Part shown: one piece after another, positions 1-14,664 of the stretch
Position numbering within the stretch: position 1 is the first letter of the stretch
How the letters are laid out: each line of letters starts with the position of its first letter
Origin: Bacillota bacterium
GTDB lineage: Bacteria; Bacillota; SHA-98; UBA4971
Direction of reading: 5' to 3'
Assembly (NCBI GenBank): GCA_030024085.1
Contig: JASEJE010000004.1
Coordinates: 1 to 64,000 of the forward strand
DNA: 64,000 bases
Translations under genes and position numbers: made by a program
Notes under the pieces: generated by a model
The model's input: the letters and a program-made list of their open reading frames with translations, nothing else
What the model was told of the DNA's origin: nothing
The model's database searches: none

Positions 1-2
1 CA

Positions 3-311
3 TCAGCAAGTCAGCAGGTCCTCGCGCGATCCCTTGACACCGCGCCTGGTGTGCGGACGCTCGACGTCGTCAACCGGTGGGCCTCTCTCCACCACGAACG
101 CCTCGACGGACGGGGCTATCCTTTCCATTACTCAGGGCGCGAGCTGTCGCTCGGCTCACGCATCATGAGCGTAGCCGACGTGTTCACAGCCTTGACCGAG
201 AAGCGCCCTTACCGCCGCGCAATGGAGGCTGGGAAGGCCCTCGATGTCGTTCGGGAGCTCGGCTGCGCCTCGCCGGTCACGGCGCATTATCCCGCGACGC
301 CTGGCAGATAA
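3..311 (+). CDS. HD-GYP domain protein, C-terminal fragment (5' end outside window)
   Basis: HHERLDGRGYP and RIMSVADVFTALTEKRPYR motifs; frame open to the window edge. Confidence 0.75.
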   Translation, partial: SASQQVLARSLDTAPGVRTLDVVNRWASLHHERLDGRGYPFHYSGRELSLGSRIMSVADVFTALTEKRPYRRAMEAGKALDVVRELGCASPVTAHYPATPGR

Positions 312-333
312 TATGCCCTGAGGAGGTGATCAC

Positions 334-927
334 GTGGACGACCGTCTATCTCCAGATGACCGAACAGGAGGCAACGGCGGCGGACAGGGTTCCGCAGCAG
401 GCGGCGGGAACAACGACAACGCGATGAGGGGCGGCGGCAACAACAGAGGCGGACGGGTGAACACGAGCGCCTGGATAATCGGCGCGCTCGTGGTCATCAT
501 CGCCGTGTTCGCCGGACTCAGGTACGCGAGGGTCCCGGCGCCATCCCGTCCTGCGCCCACCAGGCCTGCACCGACCCAGCCCGCACCCACGCCGACCCCG
601 ACGCGCCCAGCGCCGACAGCTCCGGCCGCGACCACAGCCGATCTCGAGCGAGATCTGACCAGGGTCGAGGACGCCGTGCGGCGCAAGGACTGGGCCGCCG
701 CGGACAGGGAATCAACCAAGCTGCGCACGACCTGGGAGTCGCTTCGTTCCCGTGTGACCAGCACGAACACGACAAAGGACGTCACGGCGTTCGATGCGCG
801 GATGGACAAGCTACGGGCGGACATCAAGGCCAAGAATGAGGCCGGTGCCAGGGCGGACATAACTGAGCTGAAGTCAATAGCACGGAGATTCAAGATCTCA
901 CCGACCCGGGGACCGACTTCGGGATAG
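334..927 (+). CDS. Hypothetical membrane-anchored protein with Pro/Ala/Thr-rich linker
   Basis: Gly/Asn-rich N-terminus, one TM segment (AWIIGALVVIIAVFAGL), PAPTRPAPTQPAPT linker, helical C-terminal region. Confidence 0.6.
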   Translation: MDDRLSPDDRTGGNGGGQGSAAGGGNNDNAMRGGGNNRGGRVNTSAWIIGALVVIIAVFAGLRYARVPAPSRPAPTRPAPTQPAPTPTPTRPAPTAPAATTADLERDLTRVEDAVRRKDWAAADRESTKLRTTWESLRSRVTSTNTTKDVTAFDARMDKLRADIKAKNEAGARADITELKSIARRFKISPTRGPTSG

Positions 928-1165
928 TCAACACGGGAAGGATAGACCCGGGCTCGATCTAGCAGGGCCTGGCTCGCGTGAGTTGGAGAACTTGGAAGAC
1001 AGCCGCCGCTTTTCCCCCAGGACCCCCTGGGAGGCGGCACGCAGGCTGACACTCAGACAGACAACACACAGTCAGAGGCATGAGGAGCGGCGCCGGCGTC
1101 TCGCTGCACGCTGAACGAAGATGGAAGCGCTGTAGCGGGGGCCGGTGCCCCTCTTGCTACCCCTT

Positions 1166-2623
1166 CTACCCCTTGATGACCCCGATAGGCCTCATGCGCG
1201 CGACCTTTCGGGATATGCCCGCTCCATGACAGACGCGGACCACCTCGTTCACGTCTTTATATGCCTCGGGGGTCTCCTCGGCGAGCGAGGCCTTACTGGC
1301 GGCCTTCGCGATGATACCGCGCTCCCGCAGCTCCGCCTGGAGCGCCGCGCCGCTCACCGTTTTCTTCGCAGCCGCCCTGCTCATCACGCGTCCCGCCCCG
1401 TGGCAGGTGGACCCGAAGGTTTCCTCCATCGCCTTCTCCGTCCCCACCAGGAGGTAGGAGTTGCGCCCCATGTCCCCCGGGACGAGCACGGGTTGCCCGA
1501 CGTCGCGGTAGTCTGCAGGCACGTCAGGATGGCCCGCAGGGAACGCGCGCGTCGCGCCCTTGCGGTGCACGCACACTCTGCGTCGCTTGCCGTCTACCAC
1601 GTGATCCTCGATCTTCGCGATGTTGTGCGCCACGTCGTAGATGAGATCCATCCCGAGGTCCTCGGGCGAGCGCTCGAACACTTTCGTGAAGGCCTGGCGC
1701 GTCCAGTGCATGATACACTGGCGGTTTGCCCACGCGTAATTTGCGGCGCAAGCCATGGCGGCGAAGTAGTCCTGCCCTTCCGTGGAGCTCAGCGGTGCGC
1801 AGGCAAGCTGCCTATCCGGGATGGTGATGCCGTATTTCCTTATCGCTTGCTCCATCGTGACGAGATAGTCCGTGCAAACTTGATGGCCCAGGCCCCGCGA
1901 CCCGGAGTGGATCATGACCACGATTAGGCCCGGGGCGAGACCGAACCGCTCGGCCAGCCCTCTGTCGAAGATCTCCTCGACCACCTGCACCTCGAGGAAG
2001 TGGTTGCCGGAGCCCAGGGTGCCGAGCTGCGGCATGCCTCGCTTGACGGCCCTGTCGCTCACCTTGCCTGCCCGGGCGCCTCTCATGACGCCCCGCTCCT
2101 CAGTGTGATCGAGGTCGCGGGGCCAGCCATATCCCTTCTCCACTGCCCAGAGCGCGCCCTTTTCGAGGACCTCGGCGGTGTCGTTCTTCCCCAGCCTGAT
2201 CACGCCGGTGGAGCCGACGCCCGACGGGACGTCGCGGAAGAGCTGGTTCACAAGCTGCTCGAGGCGCGGGCGCACGTCCTCCTCGAAGAGGTTGGTGCGG
2301 AGCATTCTCACTCCACAGTTGATGTCGAAGCCCACCCCGCCCGGGGAGATGACGCCTTCATCCGCCAGGGTTGCGCCGACCCCACCTATGGCGAAGCCGT
2401 AGCCCCAGTGGATGTCGGGCATCGCAAGGGACGTGCCCACCATCCCGGGGAGGAAGGCTGCGTTCGCCACCTGCTCTGGAGCCTGGTCCGCCCGGATGTG
2501 GTCGATGTGCCGCTCGTCTGCGTAGATCATGCCTGGCACCCTCATGCCGGGCTTGTAGGCCACGGGGATGCGCCAGCGAAACTCGTCTACTCGCTCAAGA
2601 GGGCCCTTCCATCCGTTGCCCAC
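1166..2623 (-). CDS. rtcB: RNA-splicing ligase RtcB
   Basis: 485 aa; [38 protein letters not shown] motifs. Confidence 0.95.
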   Translation of the reverse strand: MGNGWKGPLERVDEFRWRIPVAYKPGMRVPGMIYADERHIDHIRADQAPEQVANAAFLPGMVGTSLAMPDIHWGYGFAIGGVGATLADEGVISPGGVGFDINCGVRMLRTNLFEEDVRPRLEQLVNQLFRDVPSGVGSTGVIRLGKNDTAEVLEKGALWAVEKGYGWPRDLDHTEERGVMRGARAGKVSDRAVKRGMPQLGTLGSGNHFLEVQVVEEIFDRGLAERFGLAPGLIVVMIHSGSRGLGHQVCTDYLVTMEQAIRKYGITIPDRQLACAPLSSTEGQDYFAAMACAANYAWANRQCIMHWTRQAFTKVFERSPEDLGMDLIYDVAHNIAKIEDHVVDGKRRRVCVHRKGATRAFPAGHPDVPADYRDVGQPVLVPGDMGRNSYLLVGTEKAMEETFGSTCHGAGRVMSRAAAKKTVSGAALQAELRERGIIAKAASKASLAEETPEAYKDVNEVVRVCHGAGISRKVARMRPIGVIKG

Positions 2624-2782
2624 GACGCACCACCTCCTGAGTTCTCAAAACGAACTCGCCATGCCCACCTTGCGTCCCGCATCTAAGCAGATCGGCACGA
2701 ATTCGCTCTGCTTGCTTTATCTATCGGCAGCCTCCGAGATCATCGCCCACGCTCGAAACAGTGCGATCCTGAAGTGCCTTCC

Positions 2783-3460
2783 TCAGACATCGAAGATTGC
2801 CTGAGCCACCCACCCGGCACCCTGGACGTTCCCGTCGCCGACCACCCCGTCCGTCTCGCGGGCGGCGCGGGCCCTGCCCGGTCCGCCTACCCGCTCGACC
2901 TTCACCAGGTGATAGCTCACGCCCTTGATCTCCATTTCAAGCGCGTGTCTTTCAGGATCAATGCCCTCGCCACGCACGAGCGCCGTCACAGTCCAGGAAG
3001 GCGCCCCGACGAAGTCGCTACTGACGACGTCCCGGGGGCCGGCGCCTGCTGTGCCCTCTCCGCGAGGGCCCTCTCCGTCAGGGCATCCCGCCGCCGCCCG
3101 TCCGTCGCTCCTCCAGGACTCCCGTCCCGCGGTTTGCCCGGTCGTTTGCGCAGCCGCTCGCCCCGTCGTCCGCCCGGCCTCTCTCCTGCGTATACGCACG
3201 TCCTCGATCCTCGCCACCAGGAACCTCTCAGCGTCGATCAGGTACACAAACTCCGATAGCCAGCCCACAAGGAGGCCTTCCAGGTCTGCGGCGCAGACCT
3301 TGACCTGCCGCTCCTCCCTCTCGAGGACGCGCCCCGGCTCCGGCACGACCAGCGACATCATGCCAAGCGCCGCGTTGGCGAAAGCTTCCTCGAGCGTCCG
3401 CCCCCGGGCGCGGATGCCTACGTCAGCGGTATGTTCCAGGACTTCGTACGGCCGGGACAC
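2783..3460 (-). CDS. Archease family protein with internal low-complexity insertion
   Basis: YEVLEHTADVGIRARG start, LVGWLSEFVYLID, EIKGVSYHLVKVE, AQAIFDV end; next to rtcB. Confidence 0.88.
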   Translation of the reverse strand: MSRPYEVLEHTADVGIRARGRTLEEAFANAALGMMSLVVPEPGRVLEREERQVKVCAADLEGLLVGWLSEFVYLIDAERFLVARIEDVRIRRREAGRTTGRAAAQTTGQTAGRESWRSDGRAAAGCPDGEGPRGEGTAGAGPRDVVSSDFVGAPSWTVTALVRGEGIDPERHALEMEIKGVSYHLVKVERVGGPGRARAARETDGVVGDGNVQGAGWVAQAIFDV

Positions 3461-3472
3461 CGCCGCGTCACC

Positions 3473-5908
<2,436 letters not shown>

Positions 5909-5944
5909 GCGTCAGGACCTCCTTGCGGAGCTATCTGTCTGGAC

Positions 5945-8218
<2,274 letters not shown>

Positions 8219-8488
8219 TTATTATACCCCTGCACCCTTGTCAACGAGGGGCGAAGCAGCCCGAAGCAGCGGAACGGCGCCCGGGGCGCGCCACGACAGC
8301 CCACGATGGGCCGCAGCAGCCCGCCGCAGCGGCATGCCGGGCAGCACGCAGCGTGGTAGCCGCGCATGGCCGACTATGCCGAGACATCCTCGTCCAGTTA
8401 TGACAGGGCCAAGACTCCCGGCGGGACGGAGCGGGACTGAGCGGTAGAGAACGTCATGCAACGCACCGGCAGCGCGACCCTACGATAG

Positions 8489-8767
8489 TCAGCGGTCATC
8501 CCGGCGCGGCCTGTCGGGTACATCGGCGTACACCGACGCAAGGCGCCGCTTCAGCGTTGGAAGGGATATCGAGGAAAGATACACCCCGGAGGATGTGATC
8601 ACGGCGCTTCTGGGCTCCTGCCCGTCCACCGAGACAAGCGTGCTACTCGCTTTCGCGCGCGACATGAACTCCGGCGCGAGAGCAGACTTCCTCAGTGTGT
8701 CCATGTCCATTATCGCCACGAGATCCTTAAGCGAGATGCTTACCTGCGCTCCTATGTGCAGGAACAC
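8489..8767 (-). CDS. remB: DUF370 / RemB-like regulator
   Basis: MFLHIGAQVSISLKDLVAIMD and position between recF and gyrB, as yaaB/remB in B. subtilis. Confidence 0.75.
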   Translation of the reverse strand: MFLHIGAQVSISLKDLVAIMDMDTLRKSALAPEFMSRAKASSTLVSVDGQEPRSAVITSSGVYLSSISLPTLKRRLASVYADVPDRPRRDDR

Positions 8768-8791
8768 TCACATCAGCCCCTCATATCGCGT

Positions 8792-9289
8792 TCATGTCCG
8801 CGTCGCTCGACCCGGCGCAGGCGGACCCTGGTCCATCCTGGCAGCGGCGAGGGCCCGAGAAAAGGCCTCTCTCAGCGCAGGATCGGCAATGGTGGAAGAG
8901 ATGTCGCAAATCTCCTCCATCTCGGCCGAGGTCAGCTTTCGCCGCAACCTTGCACCGTTTTCCTCACCTGTTGCGCTAGAGGCTTCTCTCTCCCTGGTCC
9001 GCAAGAACCCCCTCGCCTGAAATCGGACGTCCACGATGGTGCCCCTTCCGAGACACCGGTTCAGCTTCTTGATAATGTCCGCCTTCAACAGGGACAACTC
9101 GTTTGCCCAGACGGAGTTCCTGACCCAGACGAAGAGGACTCCGTCCTTGCACTGCGTCGCCCTGGAGGCGCTGGCGGCCGCATTTCCTACGACCTCCGGC
9201 CAGAGATCGACCGCCCGGGCCCTCCGCGCCTGCCTCATGATGCCGATGCGCCTGAGGCTTTGATCGAGCGCTTCCCTGAGGCGAACCAC
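8792..9289 (-). CDS. DUF721 (DciA-like) protein
   Basis: LWPEVVGNAAASASRATQCKDGVLFVWVRNSVWANELSLLK pattern; next to recF. Confidence 0.75.
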   Translation of the reverse strand: MVRLREALDQSLRRIGIMRQARRARAVDLWPEVVGNAAASASRATQCKDGVLFVWVRNSVWANELSLLKADIIKKLNRCLGRGTIVDVRFQARGFLRTREREASSATGEENGARLRRKLTSAEMEEICDISSTIADPALREAFSRALAAARMDQGPPAPGRATRT

Positions 9290-9290
9290 C

Positions 9291-10439
9291 TCACCTCACC
9301 TCTTCCACATGCCCTGCTTCCACTCGAAAGCGCTTTGCGGGACCGCCCGTGTCGCCCAGTGACTTCTCGTCGGTGGTGGTGATGATGGTCTGAACCCGGT
9401 CGTTCAAGTACTCCCAGAGGCGCGCCCTCTTGCCGGGGTCAAGCTCGCTTGAAACGTCGTCAAGGAGGAGGATCGCATCTTCCCCAACCTCGCTCGTGAC
9501 GAATTCAAGCTCGCCCAGCCTTACCGAGAGGAGGATGGACCGTTGCTGGCCCTGGGAGCCGAAAACCCTCATGTCCACGCCGTCAACGAGGAAGAGGACC
9601 TCGTCGCGGTGTGGCCCTACGAGCGTAACCCCTCTCATGATTTCTTCTCCCCTGGCCTTTTCGAGCTCGCGTCTAAAGGCCTCGGTCCACCTGCGCAAAA
9701 CCTCGCCGCCATTGGAGTCCGTCCTCCCGGCGGGCCCAACGTAGAAAGATGGTCGGTACACCATCTCGAGGGTGCCGTCGGGAGATATGTGACGAAAGGC
9801 AACCTTGGCCAGAAGCGAAAGCTTCCTTGTAGCCTCGGCCCTCTTTATAATCACGCGCGCTCCGGCCGCAGCCAGCTGCTCATCCCACACATCGAGGGCT
9901 GGATCGCGCCTCGCGGCGGGCATCGCGCTGTAACGGCTATCCTTGAGGAAAGCGTTCCTCTGGGCGAGGATCCTCCGGTAGGAGGAAAGATCCCGGCGGT
10001 AAACCTCGCTCACCGCGCTTATCTCGGTGTCAAGAAACCGCCGCCGTTCAACAGGCCCACCCTTTATCATACGAAGATCGTCGGGCCCGAACACCACGAC
10101 GTTGGCTGCGCCGATGTTCTCCAGGGACGACTCGTGCGGCACGCCGTTGAGCTTTATGCTCTTCCCCGTATCCCGTGAGCAGGCCACTTCGACCATGAGC
10201 GGTTCGCTTCGCCGAAGGAACCGGCATGCCGCGTAGAAACCGTTCTCTCCCCACGCGATGAGGTCAGTGTCGCGCGAGGTGCGGTAGGAGGACCCCGTCC
10301 CACAGAGATACACAGCCTCGAGGACGTTTGTCTTCCCCTGCCCGTTGTTCCCCGACAGCACGTTTTTCCCGCGAGCAAGCTCGATCTCCGCGGAAGGGTA
10401 GTTCCTGAAGTGTCTCAGCTTCAACCTCTCAAGGACCAT
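9291..10439 (-). CDS. recF: DNA replication/repair protein RecF
   Basis: LRHFRNYPSAEIEL, GNNGQGKTNVLEAVYL, LLLDDVSSELD. Confidence 0.95.
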   Translation of the reverse strand: MVLERLKLRHFRNYPSAEIELARGKNVLSGNNGQGKTNVLEAVYLCGTGSSYRTSRDTDLIAWGENGFYAACRFLRRSEPLMVEVACSRDTGKSIKLNGVPHESSLENIGAANVVVFGPDDLRMIKGGPVERRRFLDTEISAVSEVYRRDLSSYRRILAQRNAFLKDSRYSAMPAARRDPALDVWDEQLAAAGARVIIKRAEATRKLSLLAKVAFRHISPDGTLEMVYRPSFYVGPAGRTDSNGGEVLRRWTEAFRRELEKARGEEIMRGVTLVGPHRDEVLFLVDGVDMRVFGSQGQQRSILLSVRLGELEFVTSEVGEDAILLLDDVSSELDPGKRARLWEYLNDRVQTIITTTDEKSLGDTGGPAKRFRVEAGHVEEVR

Positions 10440-10713
10440 CCCCTTCAGCCCCCGTGACCTCGTAGACCTGCCCGCCCTGACGTTGCTTACCCTCCCGTGC
10501 CGGTTGATCGCTTACGGACACGATGTCTCCCGGATGTAGCTTTCGCCCGCGCCGGACTTCCTGCTCGCCGTTGATGGTGACATAGCCCTCCTCGATGAGG
10601 GCCCTGGCGTGTCCGCCTGTGGGAACGGCGCCCGCCCACTTCAGGAACTGATCGAGCTTTATGTGCGGTCCTGTGATCCGCACTTTCACGGCGCCGCGCT
10701 GCTTCGAAGTCAT
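10429..10713 (-). CDS. rlbA: S4-domain RNA-binding protein (RlbA/YaaA)
   Basis: IKLDQFLKWAGAVPTGGHARALIEEGYVTINGE; between dnaN and recF. Confidence 0.85.
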   Translation of the reverse strand: MTSKQRGAVKVRITGPHIKLDQFLKWAGAVPTGGHARALIEEGYVTINGEQEVRRGRKLHPGDIVSVSDQPAREGKQRQGGQVYEVTGAEGDGP

Positions 10714-11930
10714 GCGTTCACCGTCACGGGCATGATAAGGTAAAGGTAGTCCCCGGCCTGCTCGCCCGGTCGCTTGAGGACCACGGGGCTTATCGGGCCC
10801 GTGACTTCGAGCGTAATCTCCTCATCGTCCACGGCACGCAGGGCGTCCAGAAGGTATCGTGCCCGGAGCGCGGTCTCGCCGGTCTCGCCCTCGCTGGTGC
10901 CCACGGTCATCTCCTCGAAGGCGGTCCCCACGTCAGGCGCGTTAGCGCTGATGGTCACCGTGTCGCCGCCGAAGCCGAGCTTCACCGTGCCGAATTCATC
11001 CTTGCCCAGGACTGCCACACGCTCCACAGCCTCGAGGAGCTTCGGCCTCTCCACCACCATCCGGCTTTTCCAGGTCCTCGGGATGACCCTCTCGTAGTTC
11101 GGGAATTGCCCGTCTATGAGCCGGCTCACGACCGTAGTCTTGCCGCATTTGAAAGCCACCTGATTCGCTGACGCGTAGATCTCGACTTCCTCCTGCTCAG
11201 CCTGGACGATCCTTCCTACCTCGGCGAAAGCCCGCGCAGGAACGATCATCTGCCGCGCGTTCGAGGAAGGCGCGGAAGGCGCGGAAGGCGCGGCGGCGCA
11301 CCCCTCATCGGAGCTGAAGTTCACCTTTCGCAGTGCAAGCCTAAAGGTATCAGTGGCCACAAGCCGAACGCCGTCCCCATCGAGGGCGACCAGGACCCCC
11401 GTCAGGAATGGGCGGTTTTCATCGGTGGCGGCGGCAAATGCAGTCTGCTTGACGAACTCGGCGAGCTGCCTTCCGGCGACCTTCCACCAGAGCTCCCCTT
11501 CTACCTGCGGGAAAAGCGGAAACTCCCCCGGTTCCATGGAGTTGATGTCGTACACCGCCTTCCCGCTGGAAATCGTGGCGACTCTCTTGGCGCCGTCGAA
11601 CGTTATCCTGACCTCTCTTTCAGGTAAGCGCCGCACGATCTCCCCGAGGTACCTCGCGGGAAGCACCATGGCCGCGGCTCCTGTGGAACTCACGGGTATG
11701 TACGTCTCGACCGAAAGCTCGAGGTCAGTTCCCACGAGACGAAGCCCTTCAGGTGTCGTCTCGATGAGCATACCTGAGAGAATCGGGAGCGTCGTTCGCG
11801 ACGACACGGCGCGCTGGACCGCGCCTATAGCTGCGGTGAGCTGGTCGCGGTCACATGAAAGGTCTACCGGGGACGCAAGACCTGTCTCTGCCTCCGGCCC
11901 TGCGAGGCCGATTGTCTCAAGGCTGTCCAC
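10710..11930 (-). CDS. dnaN: DNA polymerase III beta sliding clamp
   Basis: AVSSRTTLPILSGMLIET, C-terminal YLIMPVTVNA; operon context. Confidence 0.96.
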   Translation of the reverse strand: MDSLETIGLAGPEAETGLASPVDLSCDRDQLTAAIGAVQRAVSSRTTLPILSGMLIETTPEGLRLVGTDLELSVETYIPVSSTGAAAMVLPARYLGEIVRRLPEREVRITFDGAKRVATISSGKAVYDINSMEPGEFPLFPQVEGELWWKVAGRQLAEFVKQTAFAAATDENRPFLTGVLVALDGDGVRLVATDTFRLALRKVNFSSDEGCAAAPSAPSAPSSNARQMIVPARAFAEVGRIVQAEQEEVEIYASANQVAFKCGKTTVVSRLIDGQFPNYERVIPRTWKSRMVVERPKLLEAVERVAVLGKDEFGTVKLGFGGDTVTISANAPDVGTAFEEMTVGTSEGETGETALRARYLLDALRAVDDEEITLEVTGPISPVVLKRPGEQAGDYLYLIMPVTVNA

Positions 11931-12100
11931 TTTGTTCTGGTCCTCCTCTCGTTATGACGCTATGACCTGATGCCGGAAGTCTACGTCCAGAGCCCGGTGC
12001 TCCCCGAGCCATGGAGGAAATTGGCACGCAAGCAGATCGCCTGGACGGTTTTCCACAGCACGTACTCCGGATCTCTTTCCTTAGTACACGTACAGTTTTA

Positions 12101-12115
12101 TAGTACTAGTAGTAG
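12101..12115 (+). promoter_or_regulatory. Putative DnaA-trio element of the oriC unwinding region
   Basis: TAG-TAC-TAG-TAG-TAG followed by GGGC and two abutting DnaA boxes (TGTGGATTT, TGTGGATAA). Confidence 0.7.
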
Positions 12116-12119
12116 GGGC

Positions 12120-12281
12120 TGTGGATTTGTGGATAAGCCCTCTCCTTCCTTCAGCCTTGCGGCTTTGCCATGTGGACAAACCTGTGGATTCTCGTCACGA
12201 CTTGTCCACATTATACACAATCCTGGGAGAATCGACATCTTGTGCACAGAAAGTCCACAGGTTGTCCAGAGCTTATCCACA
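12120..12281. promoter_or_regulatory. DnaA-box cluster between dnaA and dnaN (oriC sub-region)
   Basis: Exact TTATCCACA boxes at 12128-12136 (rc) and 12273-12281, plus TGTGGATTT, TGTGGACAA, TGTGGATTC and TTGTCCACA variants. Confidence 0.85.
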
Positions 12282-12322
12282 GGAACCCCACGACAGGCCT
12301 TGCCCCCCTCCCGGCCCCAAGG

Positions 12323-13675
12323 TCAGGTGATCTCCTTTAGCCGCGCAATGATCGTGCGAATGGCACCCGCCAGCGCCTCGTCTTCCTCCATGTCGGACCG
12401 TATCTTGGAGCATGCGTGGAGGACGGTGGTGTGATCCCTTCCGCCGAAAGCGCCGCCGATAGTCGGCAGGGATTCCTCCGTGAGTTCGCGGCACAGGTAC
12501 ATGGCCACCTGGCGCGGATAGGAGACCGTCCTCGTGCGCTTCTTGGCCTTCATCTCATCCTGGGAGAGCTGGTAGAACTCTGCGACCGCTTGCTGGATGT
12601 GGGCGATGGAGACCTGCTTCGGCTTCTGTGAGGGGATCATGTCTTTCAGGCATTCCGCCGCGGTTGCAACGGTGACGGATCTGTTGTGTATGGAGCAATG
12701 GGCGGCCACGCGGGTGAGAGCGCCTTCCAGCTCGCGGATGTTGGACCGAATCTGGTTCGCGATATAGGCCAGGACTTCAAGGGGCATGTCGAGATGCTCG
12801 ATCTGGGCCTTCTTCTTCAGGATCGCTATGCGGGTCTCCAGATCGGGCGCCTGGATGTCGGAGATGAGGCCCCATTCGAAGCGCGATCTGAGCCTGTCCT
12901 CGAGAGTCGGTATCTCTTTCGGGGGTCGGTCGCTGGATATCACGATCTGCTTTCCTGCCTCGTGCAGCGTGTTGAATGTATGGAAAAACTCCTCCTGGGT
13001 GCGCTCCTTTTGGGCGAGGAACTGCACGTCGTCTATCAAGAGGACGTCCACGTTACGGTAGCGTTCACGGAACTCCACGGTCGTGTCGTCGCGGATAGCG
13101 TTGATGAGATCGTTGGTGAACTTCTCGCAAGGAGCGTACACGACGCGCGTGGCCGGGCTGTGTTTGAGGACGAAGTGGCCGATGGCCTGCATGAGGTGGG
13201 TCTTGCCGAGTCCTACGCCCCCGTAGATGAAGAGGGGGTTGTATGCCTTCCCCGGCGCCTCCGCGACCGCGAGGCACGCGGCGTGAGCGAACCTGTTGCT
13301 GTTGCCTACCACGAAGGTTTCGAAGATGTACTTTGGGTTGAGACGCGTCGTGTACACTTCATCGCCCATGAGAGACCCTGCGTGGGCGGAGTCATCTTCC
13401 TCAGCGCCTTCCGGACCCTCGCCCGGGACGGCGCAGACGAACGACACATCCAGATCTAGGTCCGTGATGGCGCGCAAGGTCCGGCGGATGGGCTGACGGT
13501 AATTCTCGGCGAGGAACTTGCGCCCTATGTCATGGAGAGTGCGCACTATGAGCGTGTTCCCATTGATAGCGACGCCTTCAGTTCCTCGAAGCCACGTCTC
13601 GAAGCTCGGCTTCGATATCTCCCCTTGCATGACCTCGAGCACCTTGCCCCAGAGTGCGTCCGCACGTTCAACCAT
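12323..13675 (-). CDS. dnaA: Chromosomal replication initiator DnaA
   Basis: NPLFIYGGVGLGKTHLMQAIGH, DVLLIDDVQFLAQKERTQEEFFHTFN, GGRDHTTVLHACSKI. Confidence 0.98.
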   Translation of the reverse strand: MVERADALWGKVLEVMQGEISKPSFETWLRGTEGVAINGNTLIVRTLHDIGRKFLAENYRQPIRRTLRAITDLDLDVSFVCAVPGEGPEGAEEDDSAHAGSLMGDEVYTTRLNPKYIFETFVVGNSNRFAHAACLAVAEAPGKAYNPLFIYGGVGLGKTHLMQAIGHFVLKHSPATRVVYAPCEKFTNDLINAIRDDTTVEFRERYRNVDVLLIDDVQFLAQKERTQEEFFHTFNTLHEAGKQIVISSDRPPKEIPTLEDRLRSRFEWGLISDIQAPDLETRIAILKKKAQIEHLDMPLEVLAYIANQIRSNIRELEGALTRVAAHCSIHNRSVTVATAAECLKDMIPSQKPKQVSIAHIQQAVAEFYQLSQDEMKAKKRTRTVSYPRQVAMYLCRELTEESLPTIGGAFGGRDHTTVLHACSKIRSDMEEDEALAGAIRTIIARLKEIT

Positions 13676-13788
13676 AAGTCCTTACCCCCTACACGAAGGC
13701 CCAGCCTCGTCTTCCACCACCACGTTTTCCACGACCACGCGCGCCCACCGCACACGCCGCGTCCCGCGCCTTCCACCGCCATCCGCGT

Positions 13789-14643
13789 TTACCTTGCCAG
13801 ACGTGCAAGGTACGTCATGCCCTGCGCGGTGAGGCGCCGCTTACCGCTGGCGTCCGCCGGCTCCACGAGCCCGTGCTCCTCGAGGGACACCAGATCGCGG
13901 TACGCGGTGCTCAGGCTGATATCCAGCTCCTTCACGATGGTGGAAGGCCCGGCCTCGCCCTTTTCAGCAAGCACTCTGAAAACCCTCCGCTGCCGGTCAG
14001 AGAGTATTTCATCCAGGTTTTCGAGCGCGCCTTTCTGCTCGTGACTTTCCGGCAGGCGGGCATCGGAAAGCGCGTCTTCTTTTCGAGAAGCACCAGAAAC
14101 ATATGAAAGGGTCACCACGCAGCCACGCTTCAGATTGTCTTCTATCGACACAGTCCCGCCTATCGTGCGCATGGAGTCGCGCACAATGGGGAGGCCGGAC
14201 CCAACCCCGCGGATTATCTTCCGCATCTCGCTGTTGGCCGTCGTGAATCCAGGAAGAAATGCCTTCTCCTTCTCAATTATGCCAGGGCCCTGGTCCGAGA
14301 CTCTGATAGTATTACCGTCGGGCAGAATGGTTATCACCGCCTCCTGGAAGTCTGCGTGGAGGAGGTTTTCCACGATCTCCTTGATGGCTACGAACGGGAG
14401 CCTTCCCCCCTTTTCATGCGCGAAAGAGTAGGTTTTCGAGGCGAGTTCGTTCAGAAGGTCCGCGTAGTTCCTGGCCCGCACGTCCACGATCCTCGGCACC
14501 GTGCCGAGAGAATCGTACACCGCGATGCGGACCTCGCGTTCGCGTTGCCTCCCGCGCTGAGAAAAGCCATCTCCAGGCTGGGAGGAGCGAGGAAGGCGGC
14601 CTTCAGGGTCTCTGCGAAAAAGCCGTGAAAAGACGCCTGACAT
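13789..14643 (-). CDS. HATPase_c (GHKL) domain plus C-terminal winged-HTH protein in the origin region
   Basis: N-box IKEIVENLLHADFQEAV, DQGPGI, GVGSGLPIVRD, then LSDRQRRVFRVLAEKGEAGPSTIVKELDISLSTAYRDLVSLEEHGLV. Confidence 0.75.
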   Translation of the reverse strand: MSGVFSRLFRRDPEGRLPRSSQPGDGFSQRGRQREREVRIAVYDSLGTVPRIVDVRARNYADLLNELASKTYSFAHEKGGRLPFVAIKEIVENLLHADFQEAVITILPDGNTIRVSDQGPGIIEKEKAFLPGFTTANSEMRKIIRGVGSGLPIVRDSMRTIGGTVSIEDNLKRGCVVTLSYVSGASRKEDALSDARLPESHEQKGALENLDEILSDRQRRVFRVLAEKGEAGPSTIVKELDISLSTAYRDLVSLEEHGLVEPADASGKRRLTAQGMTYLARLAR

Positions 14644-14664
14644 ACTCCGGCCCGCCTTTCGGCC

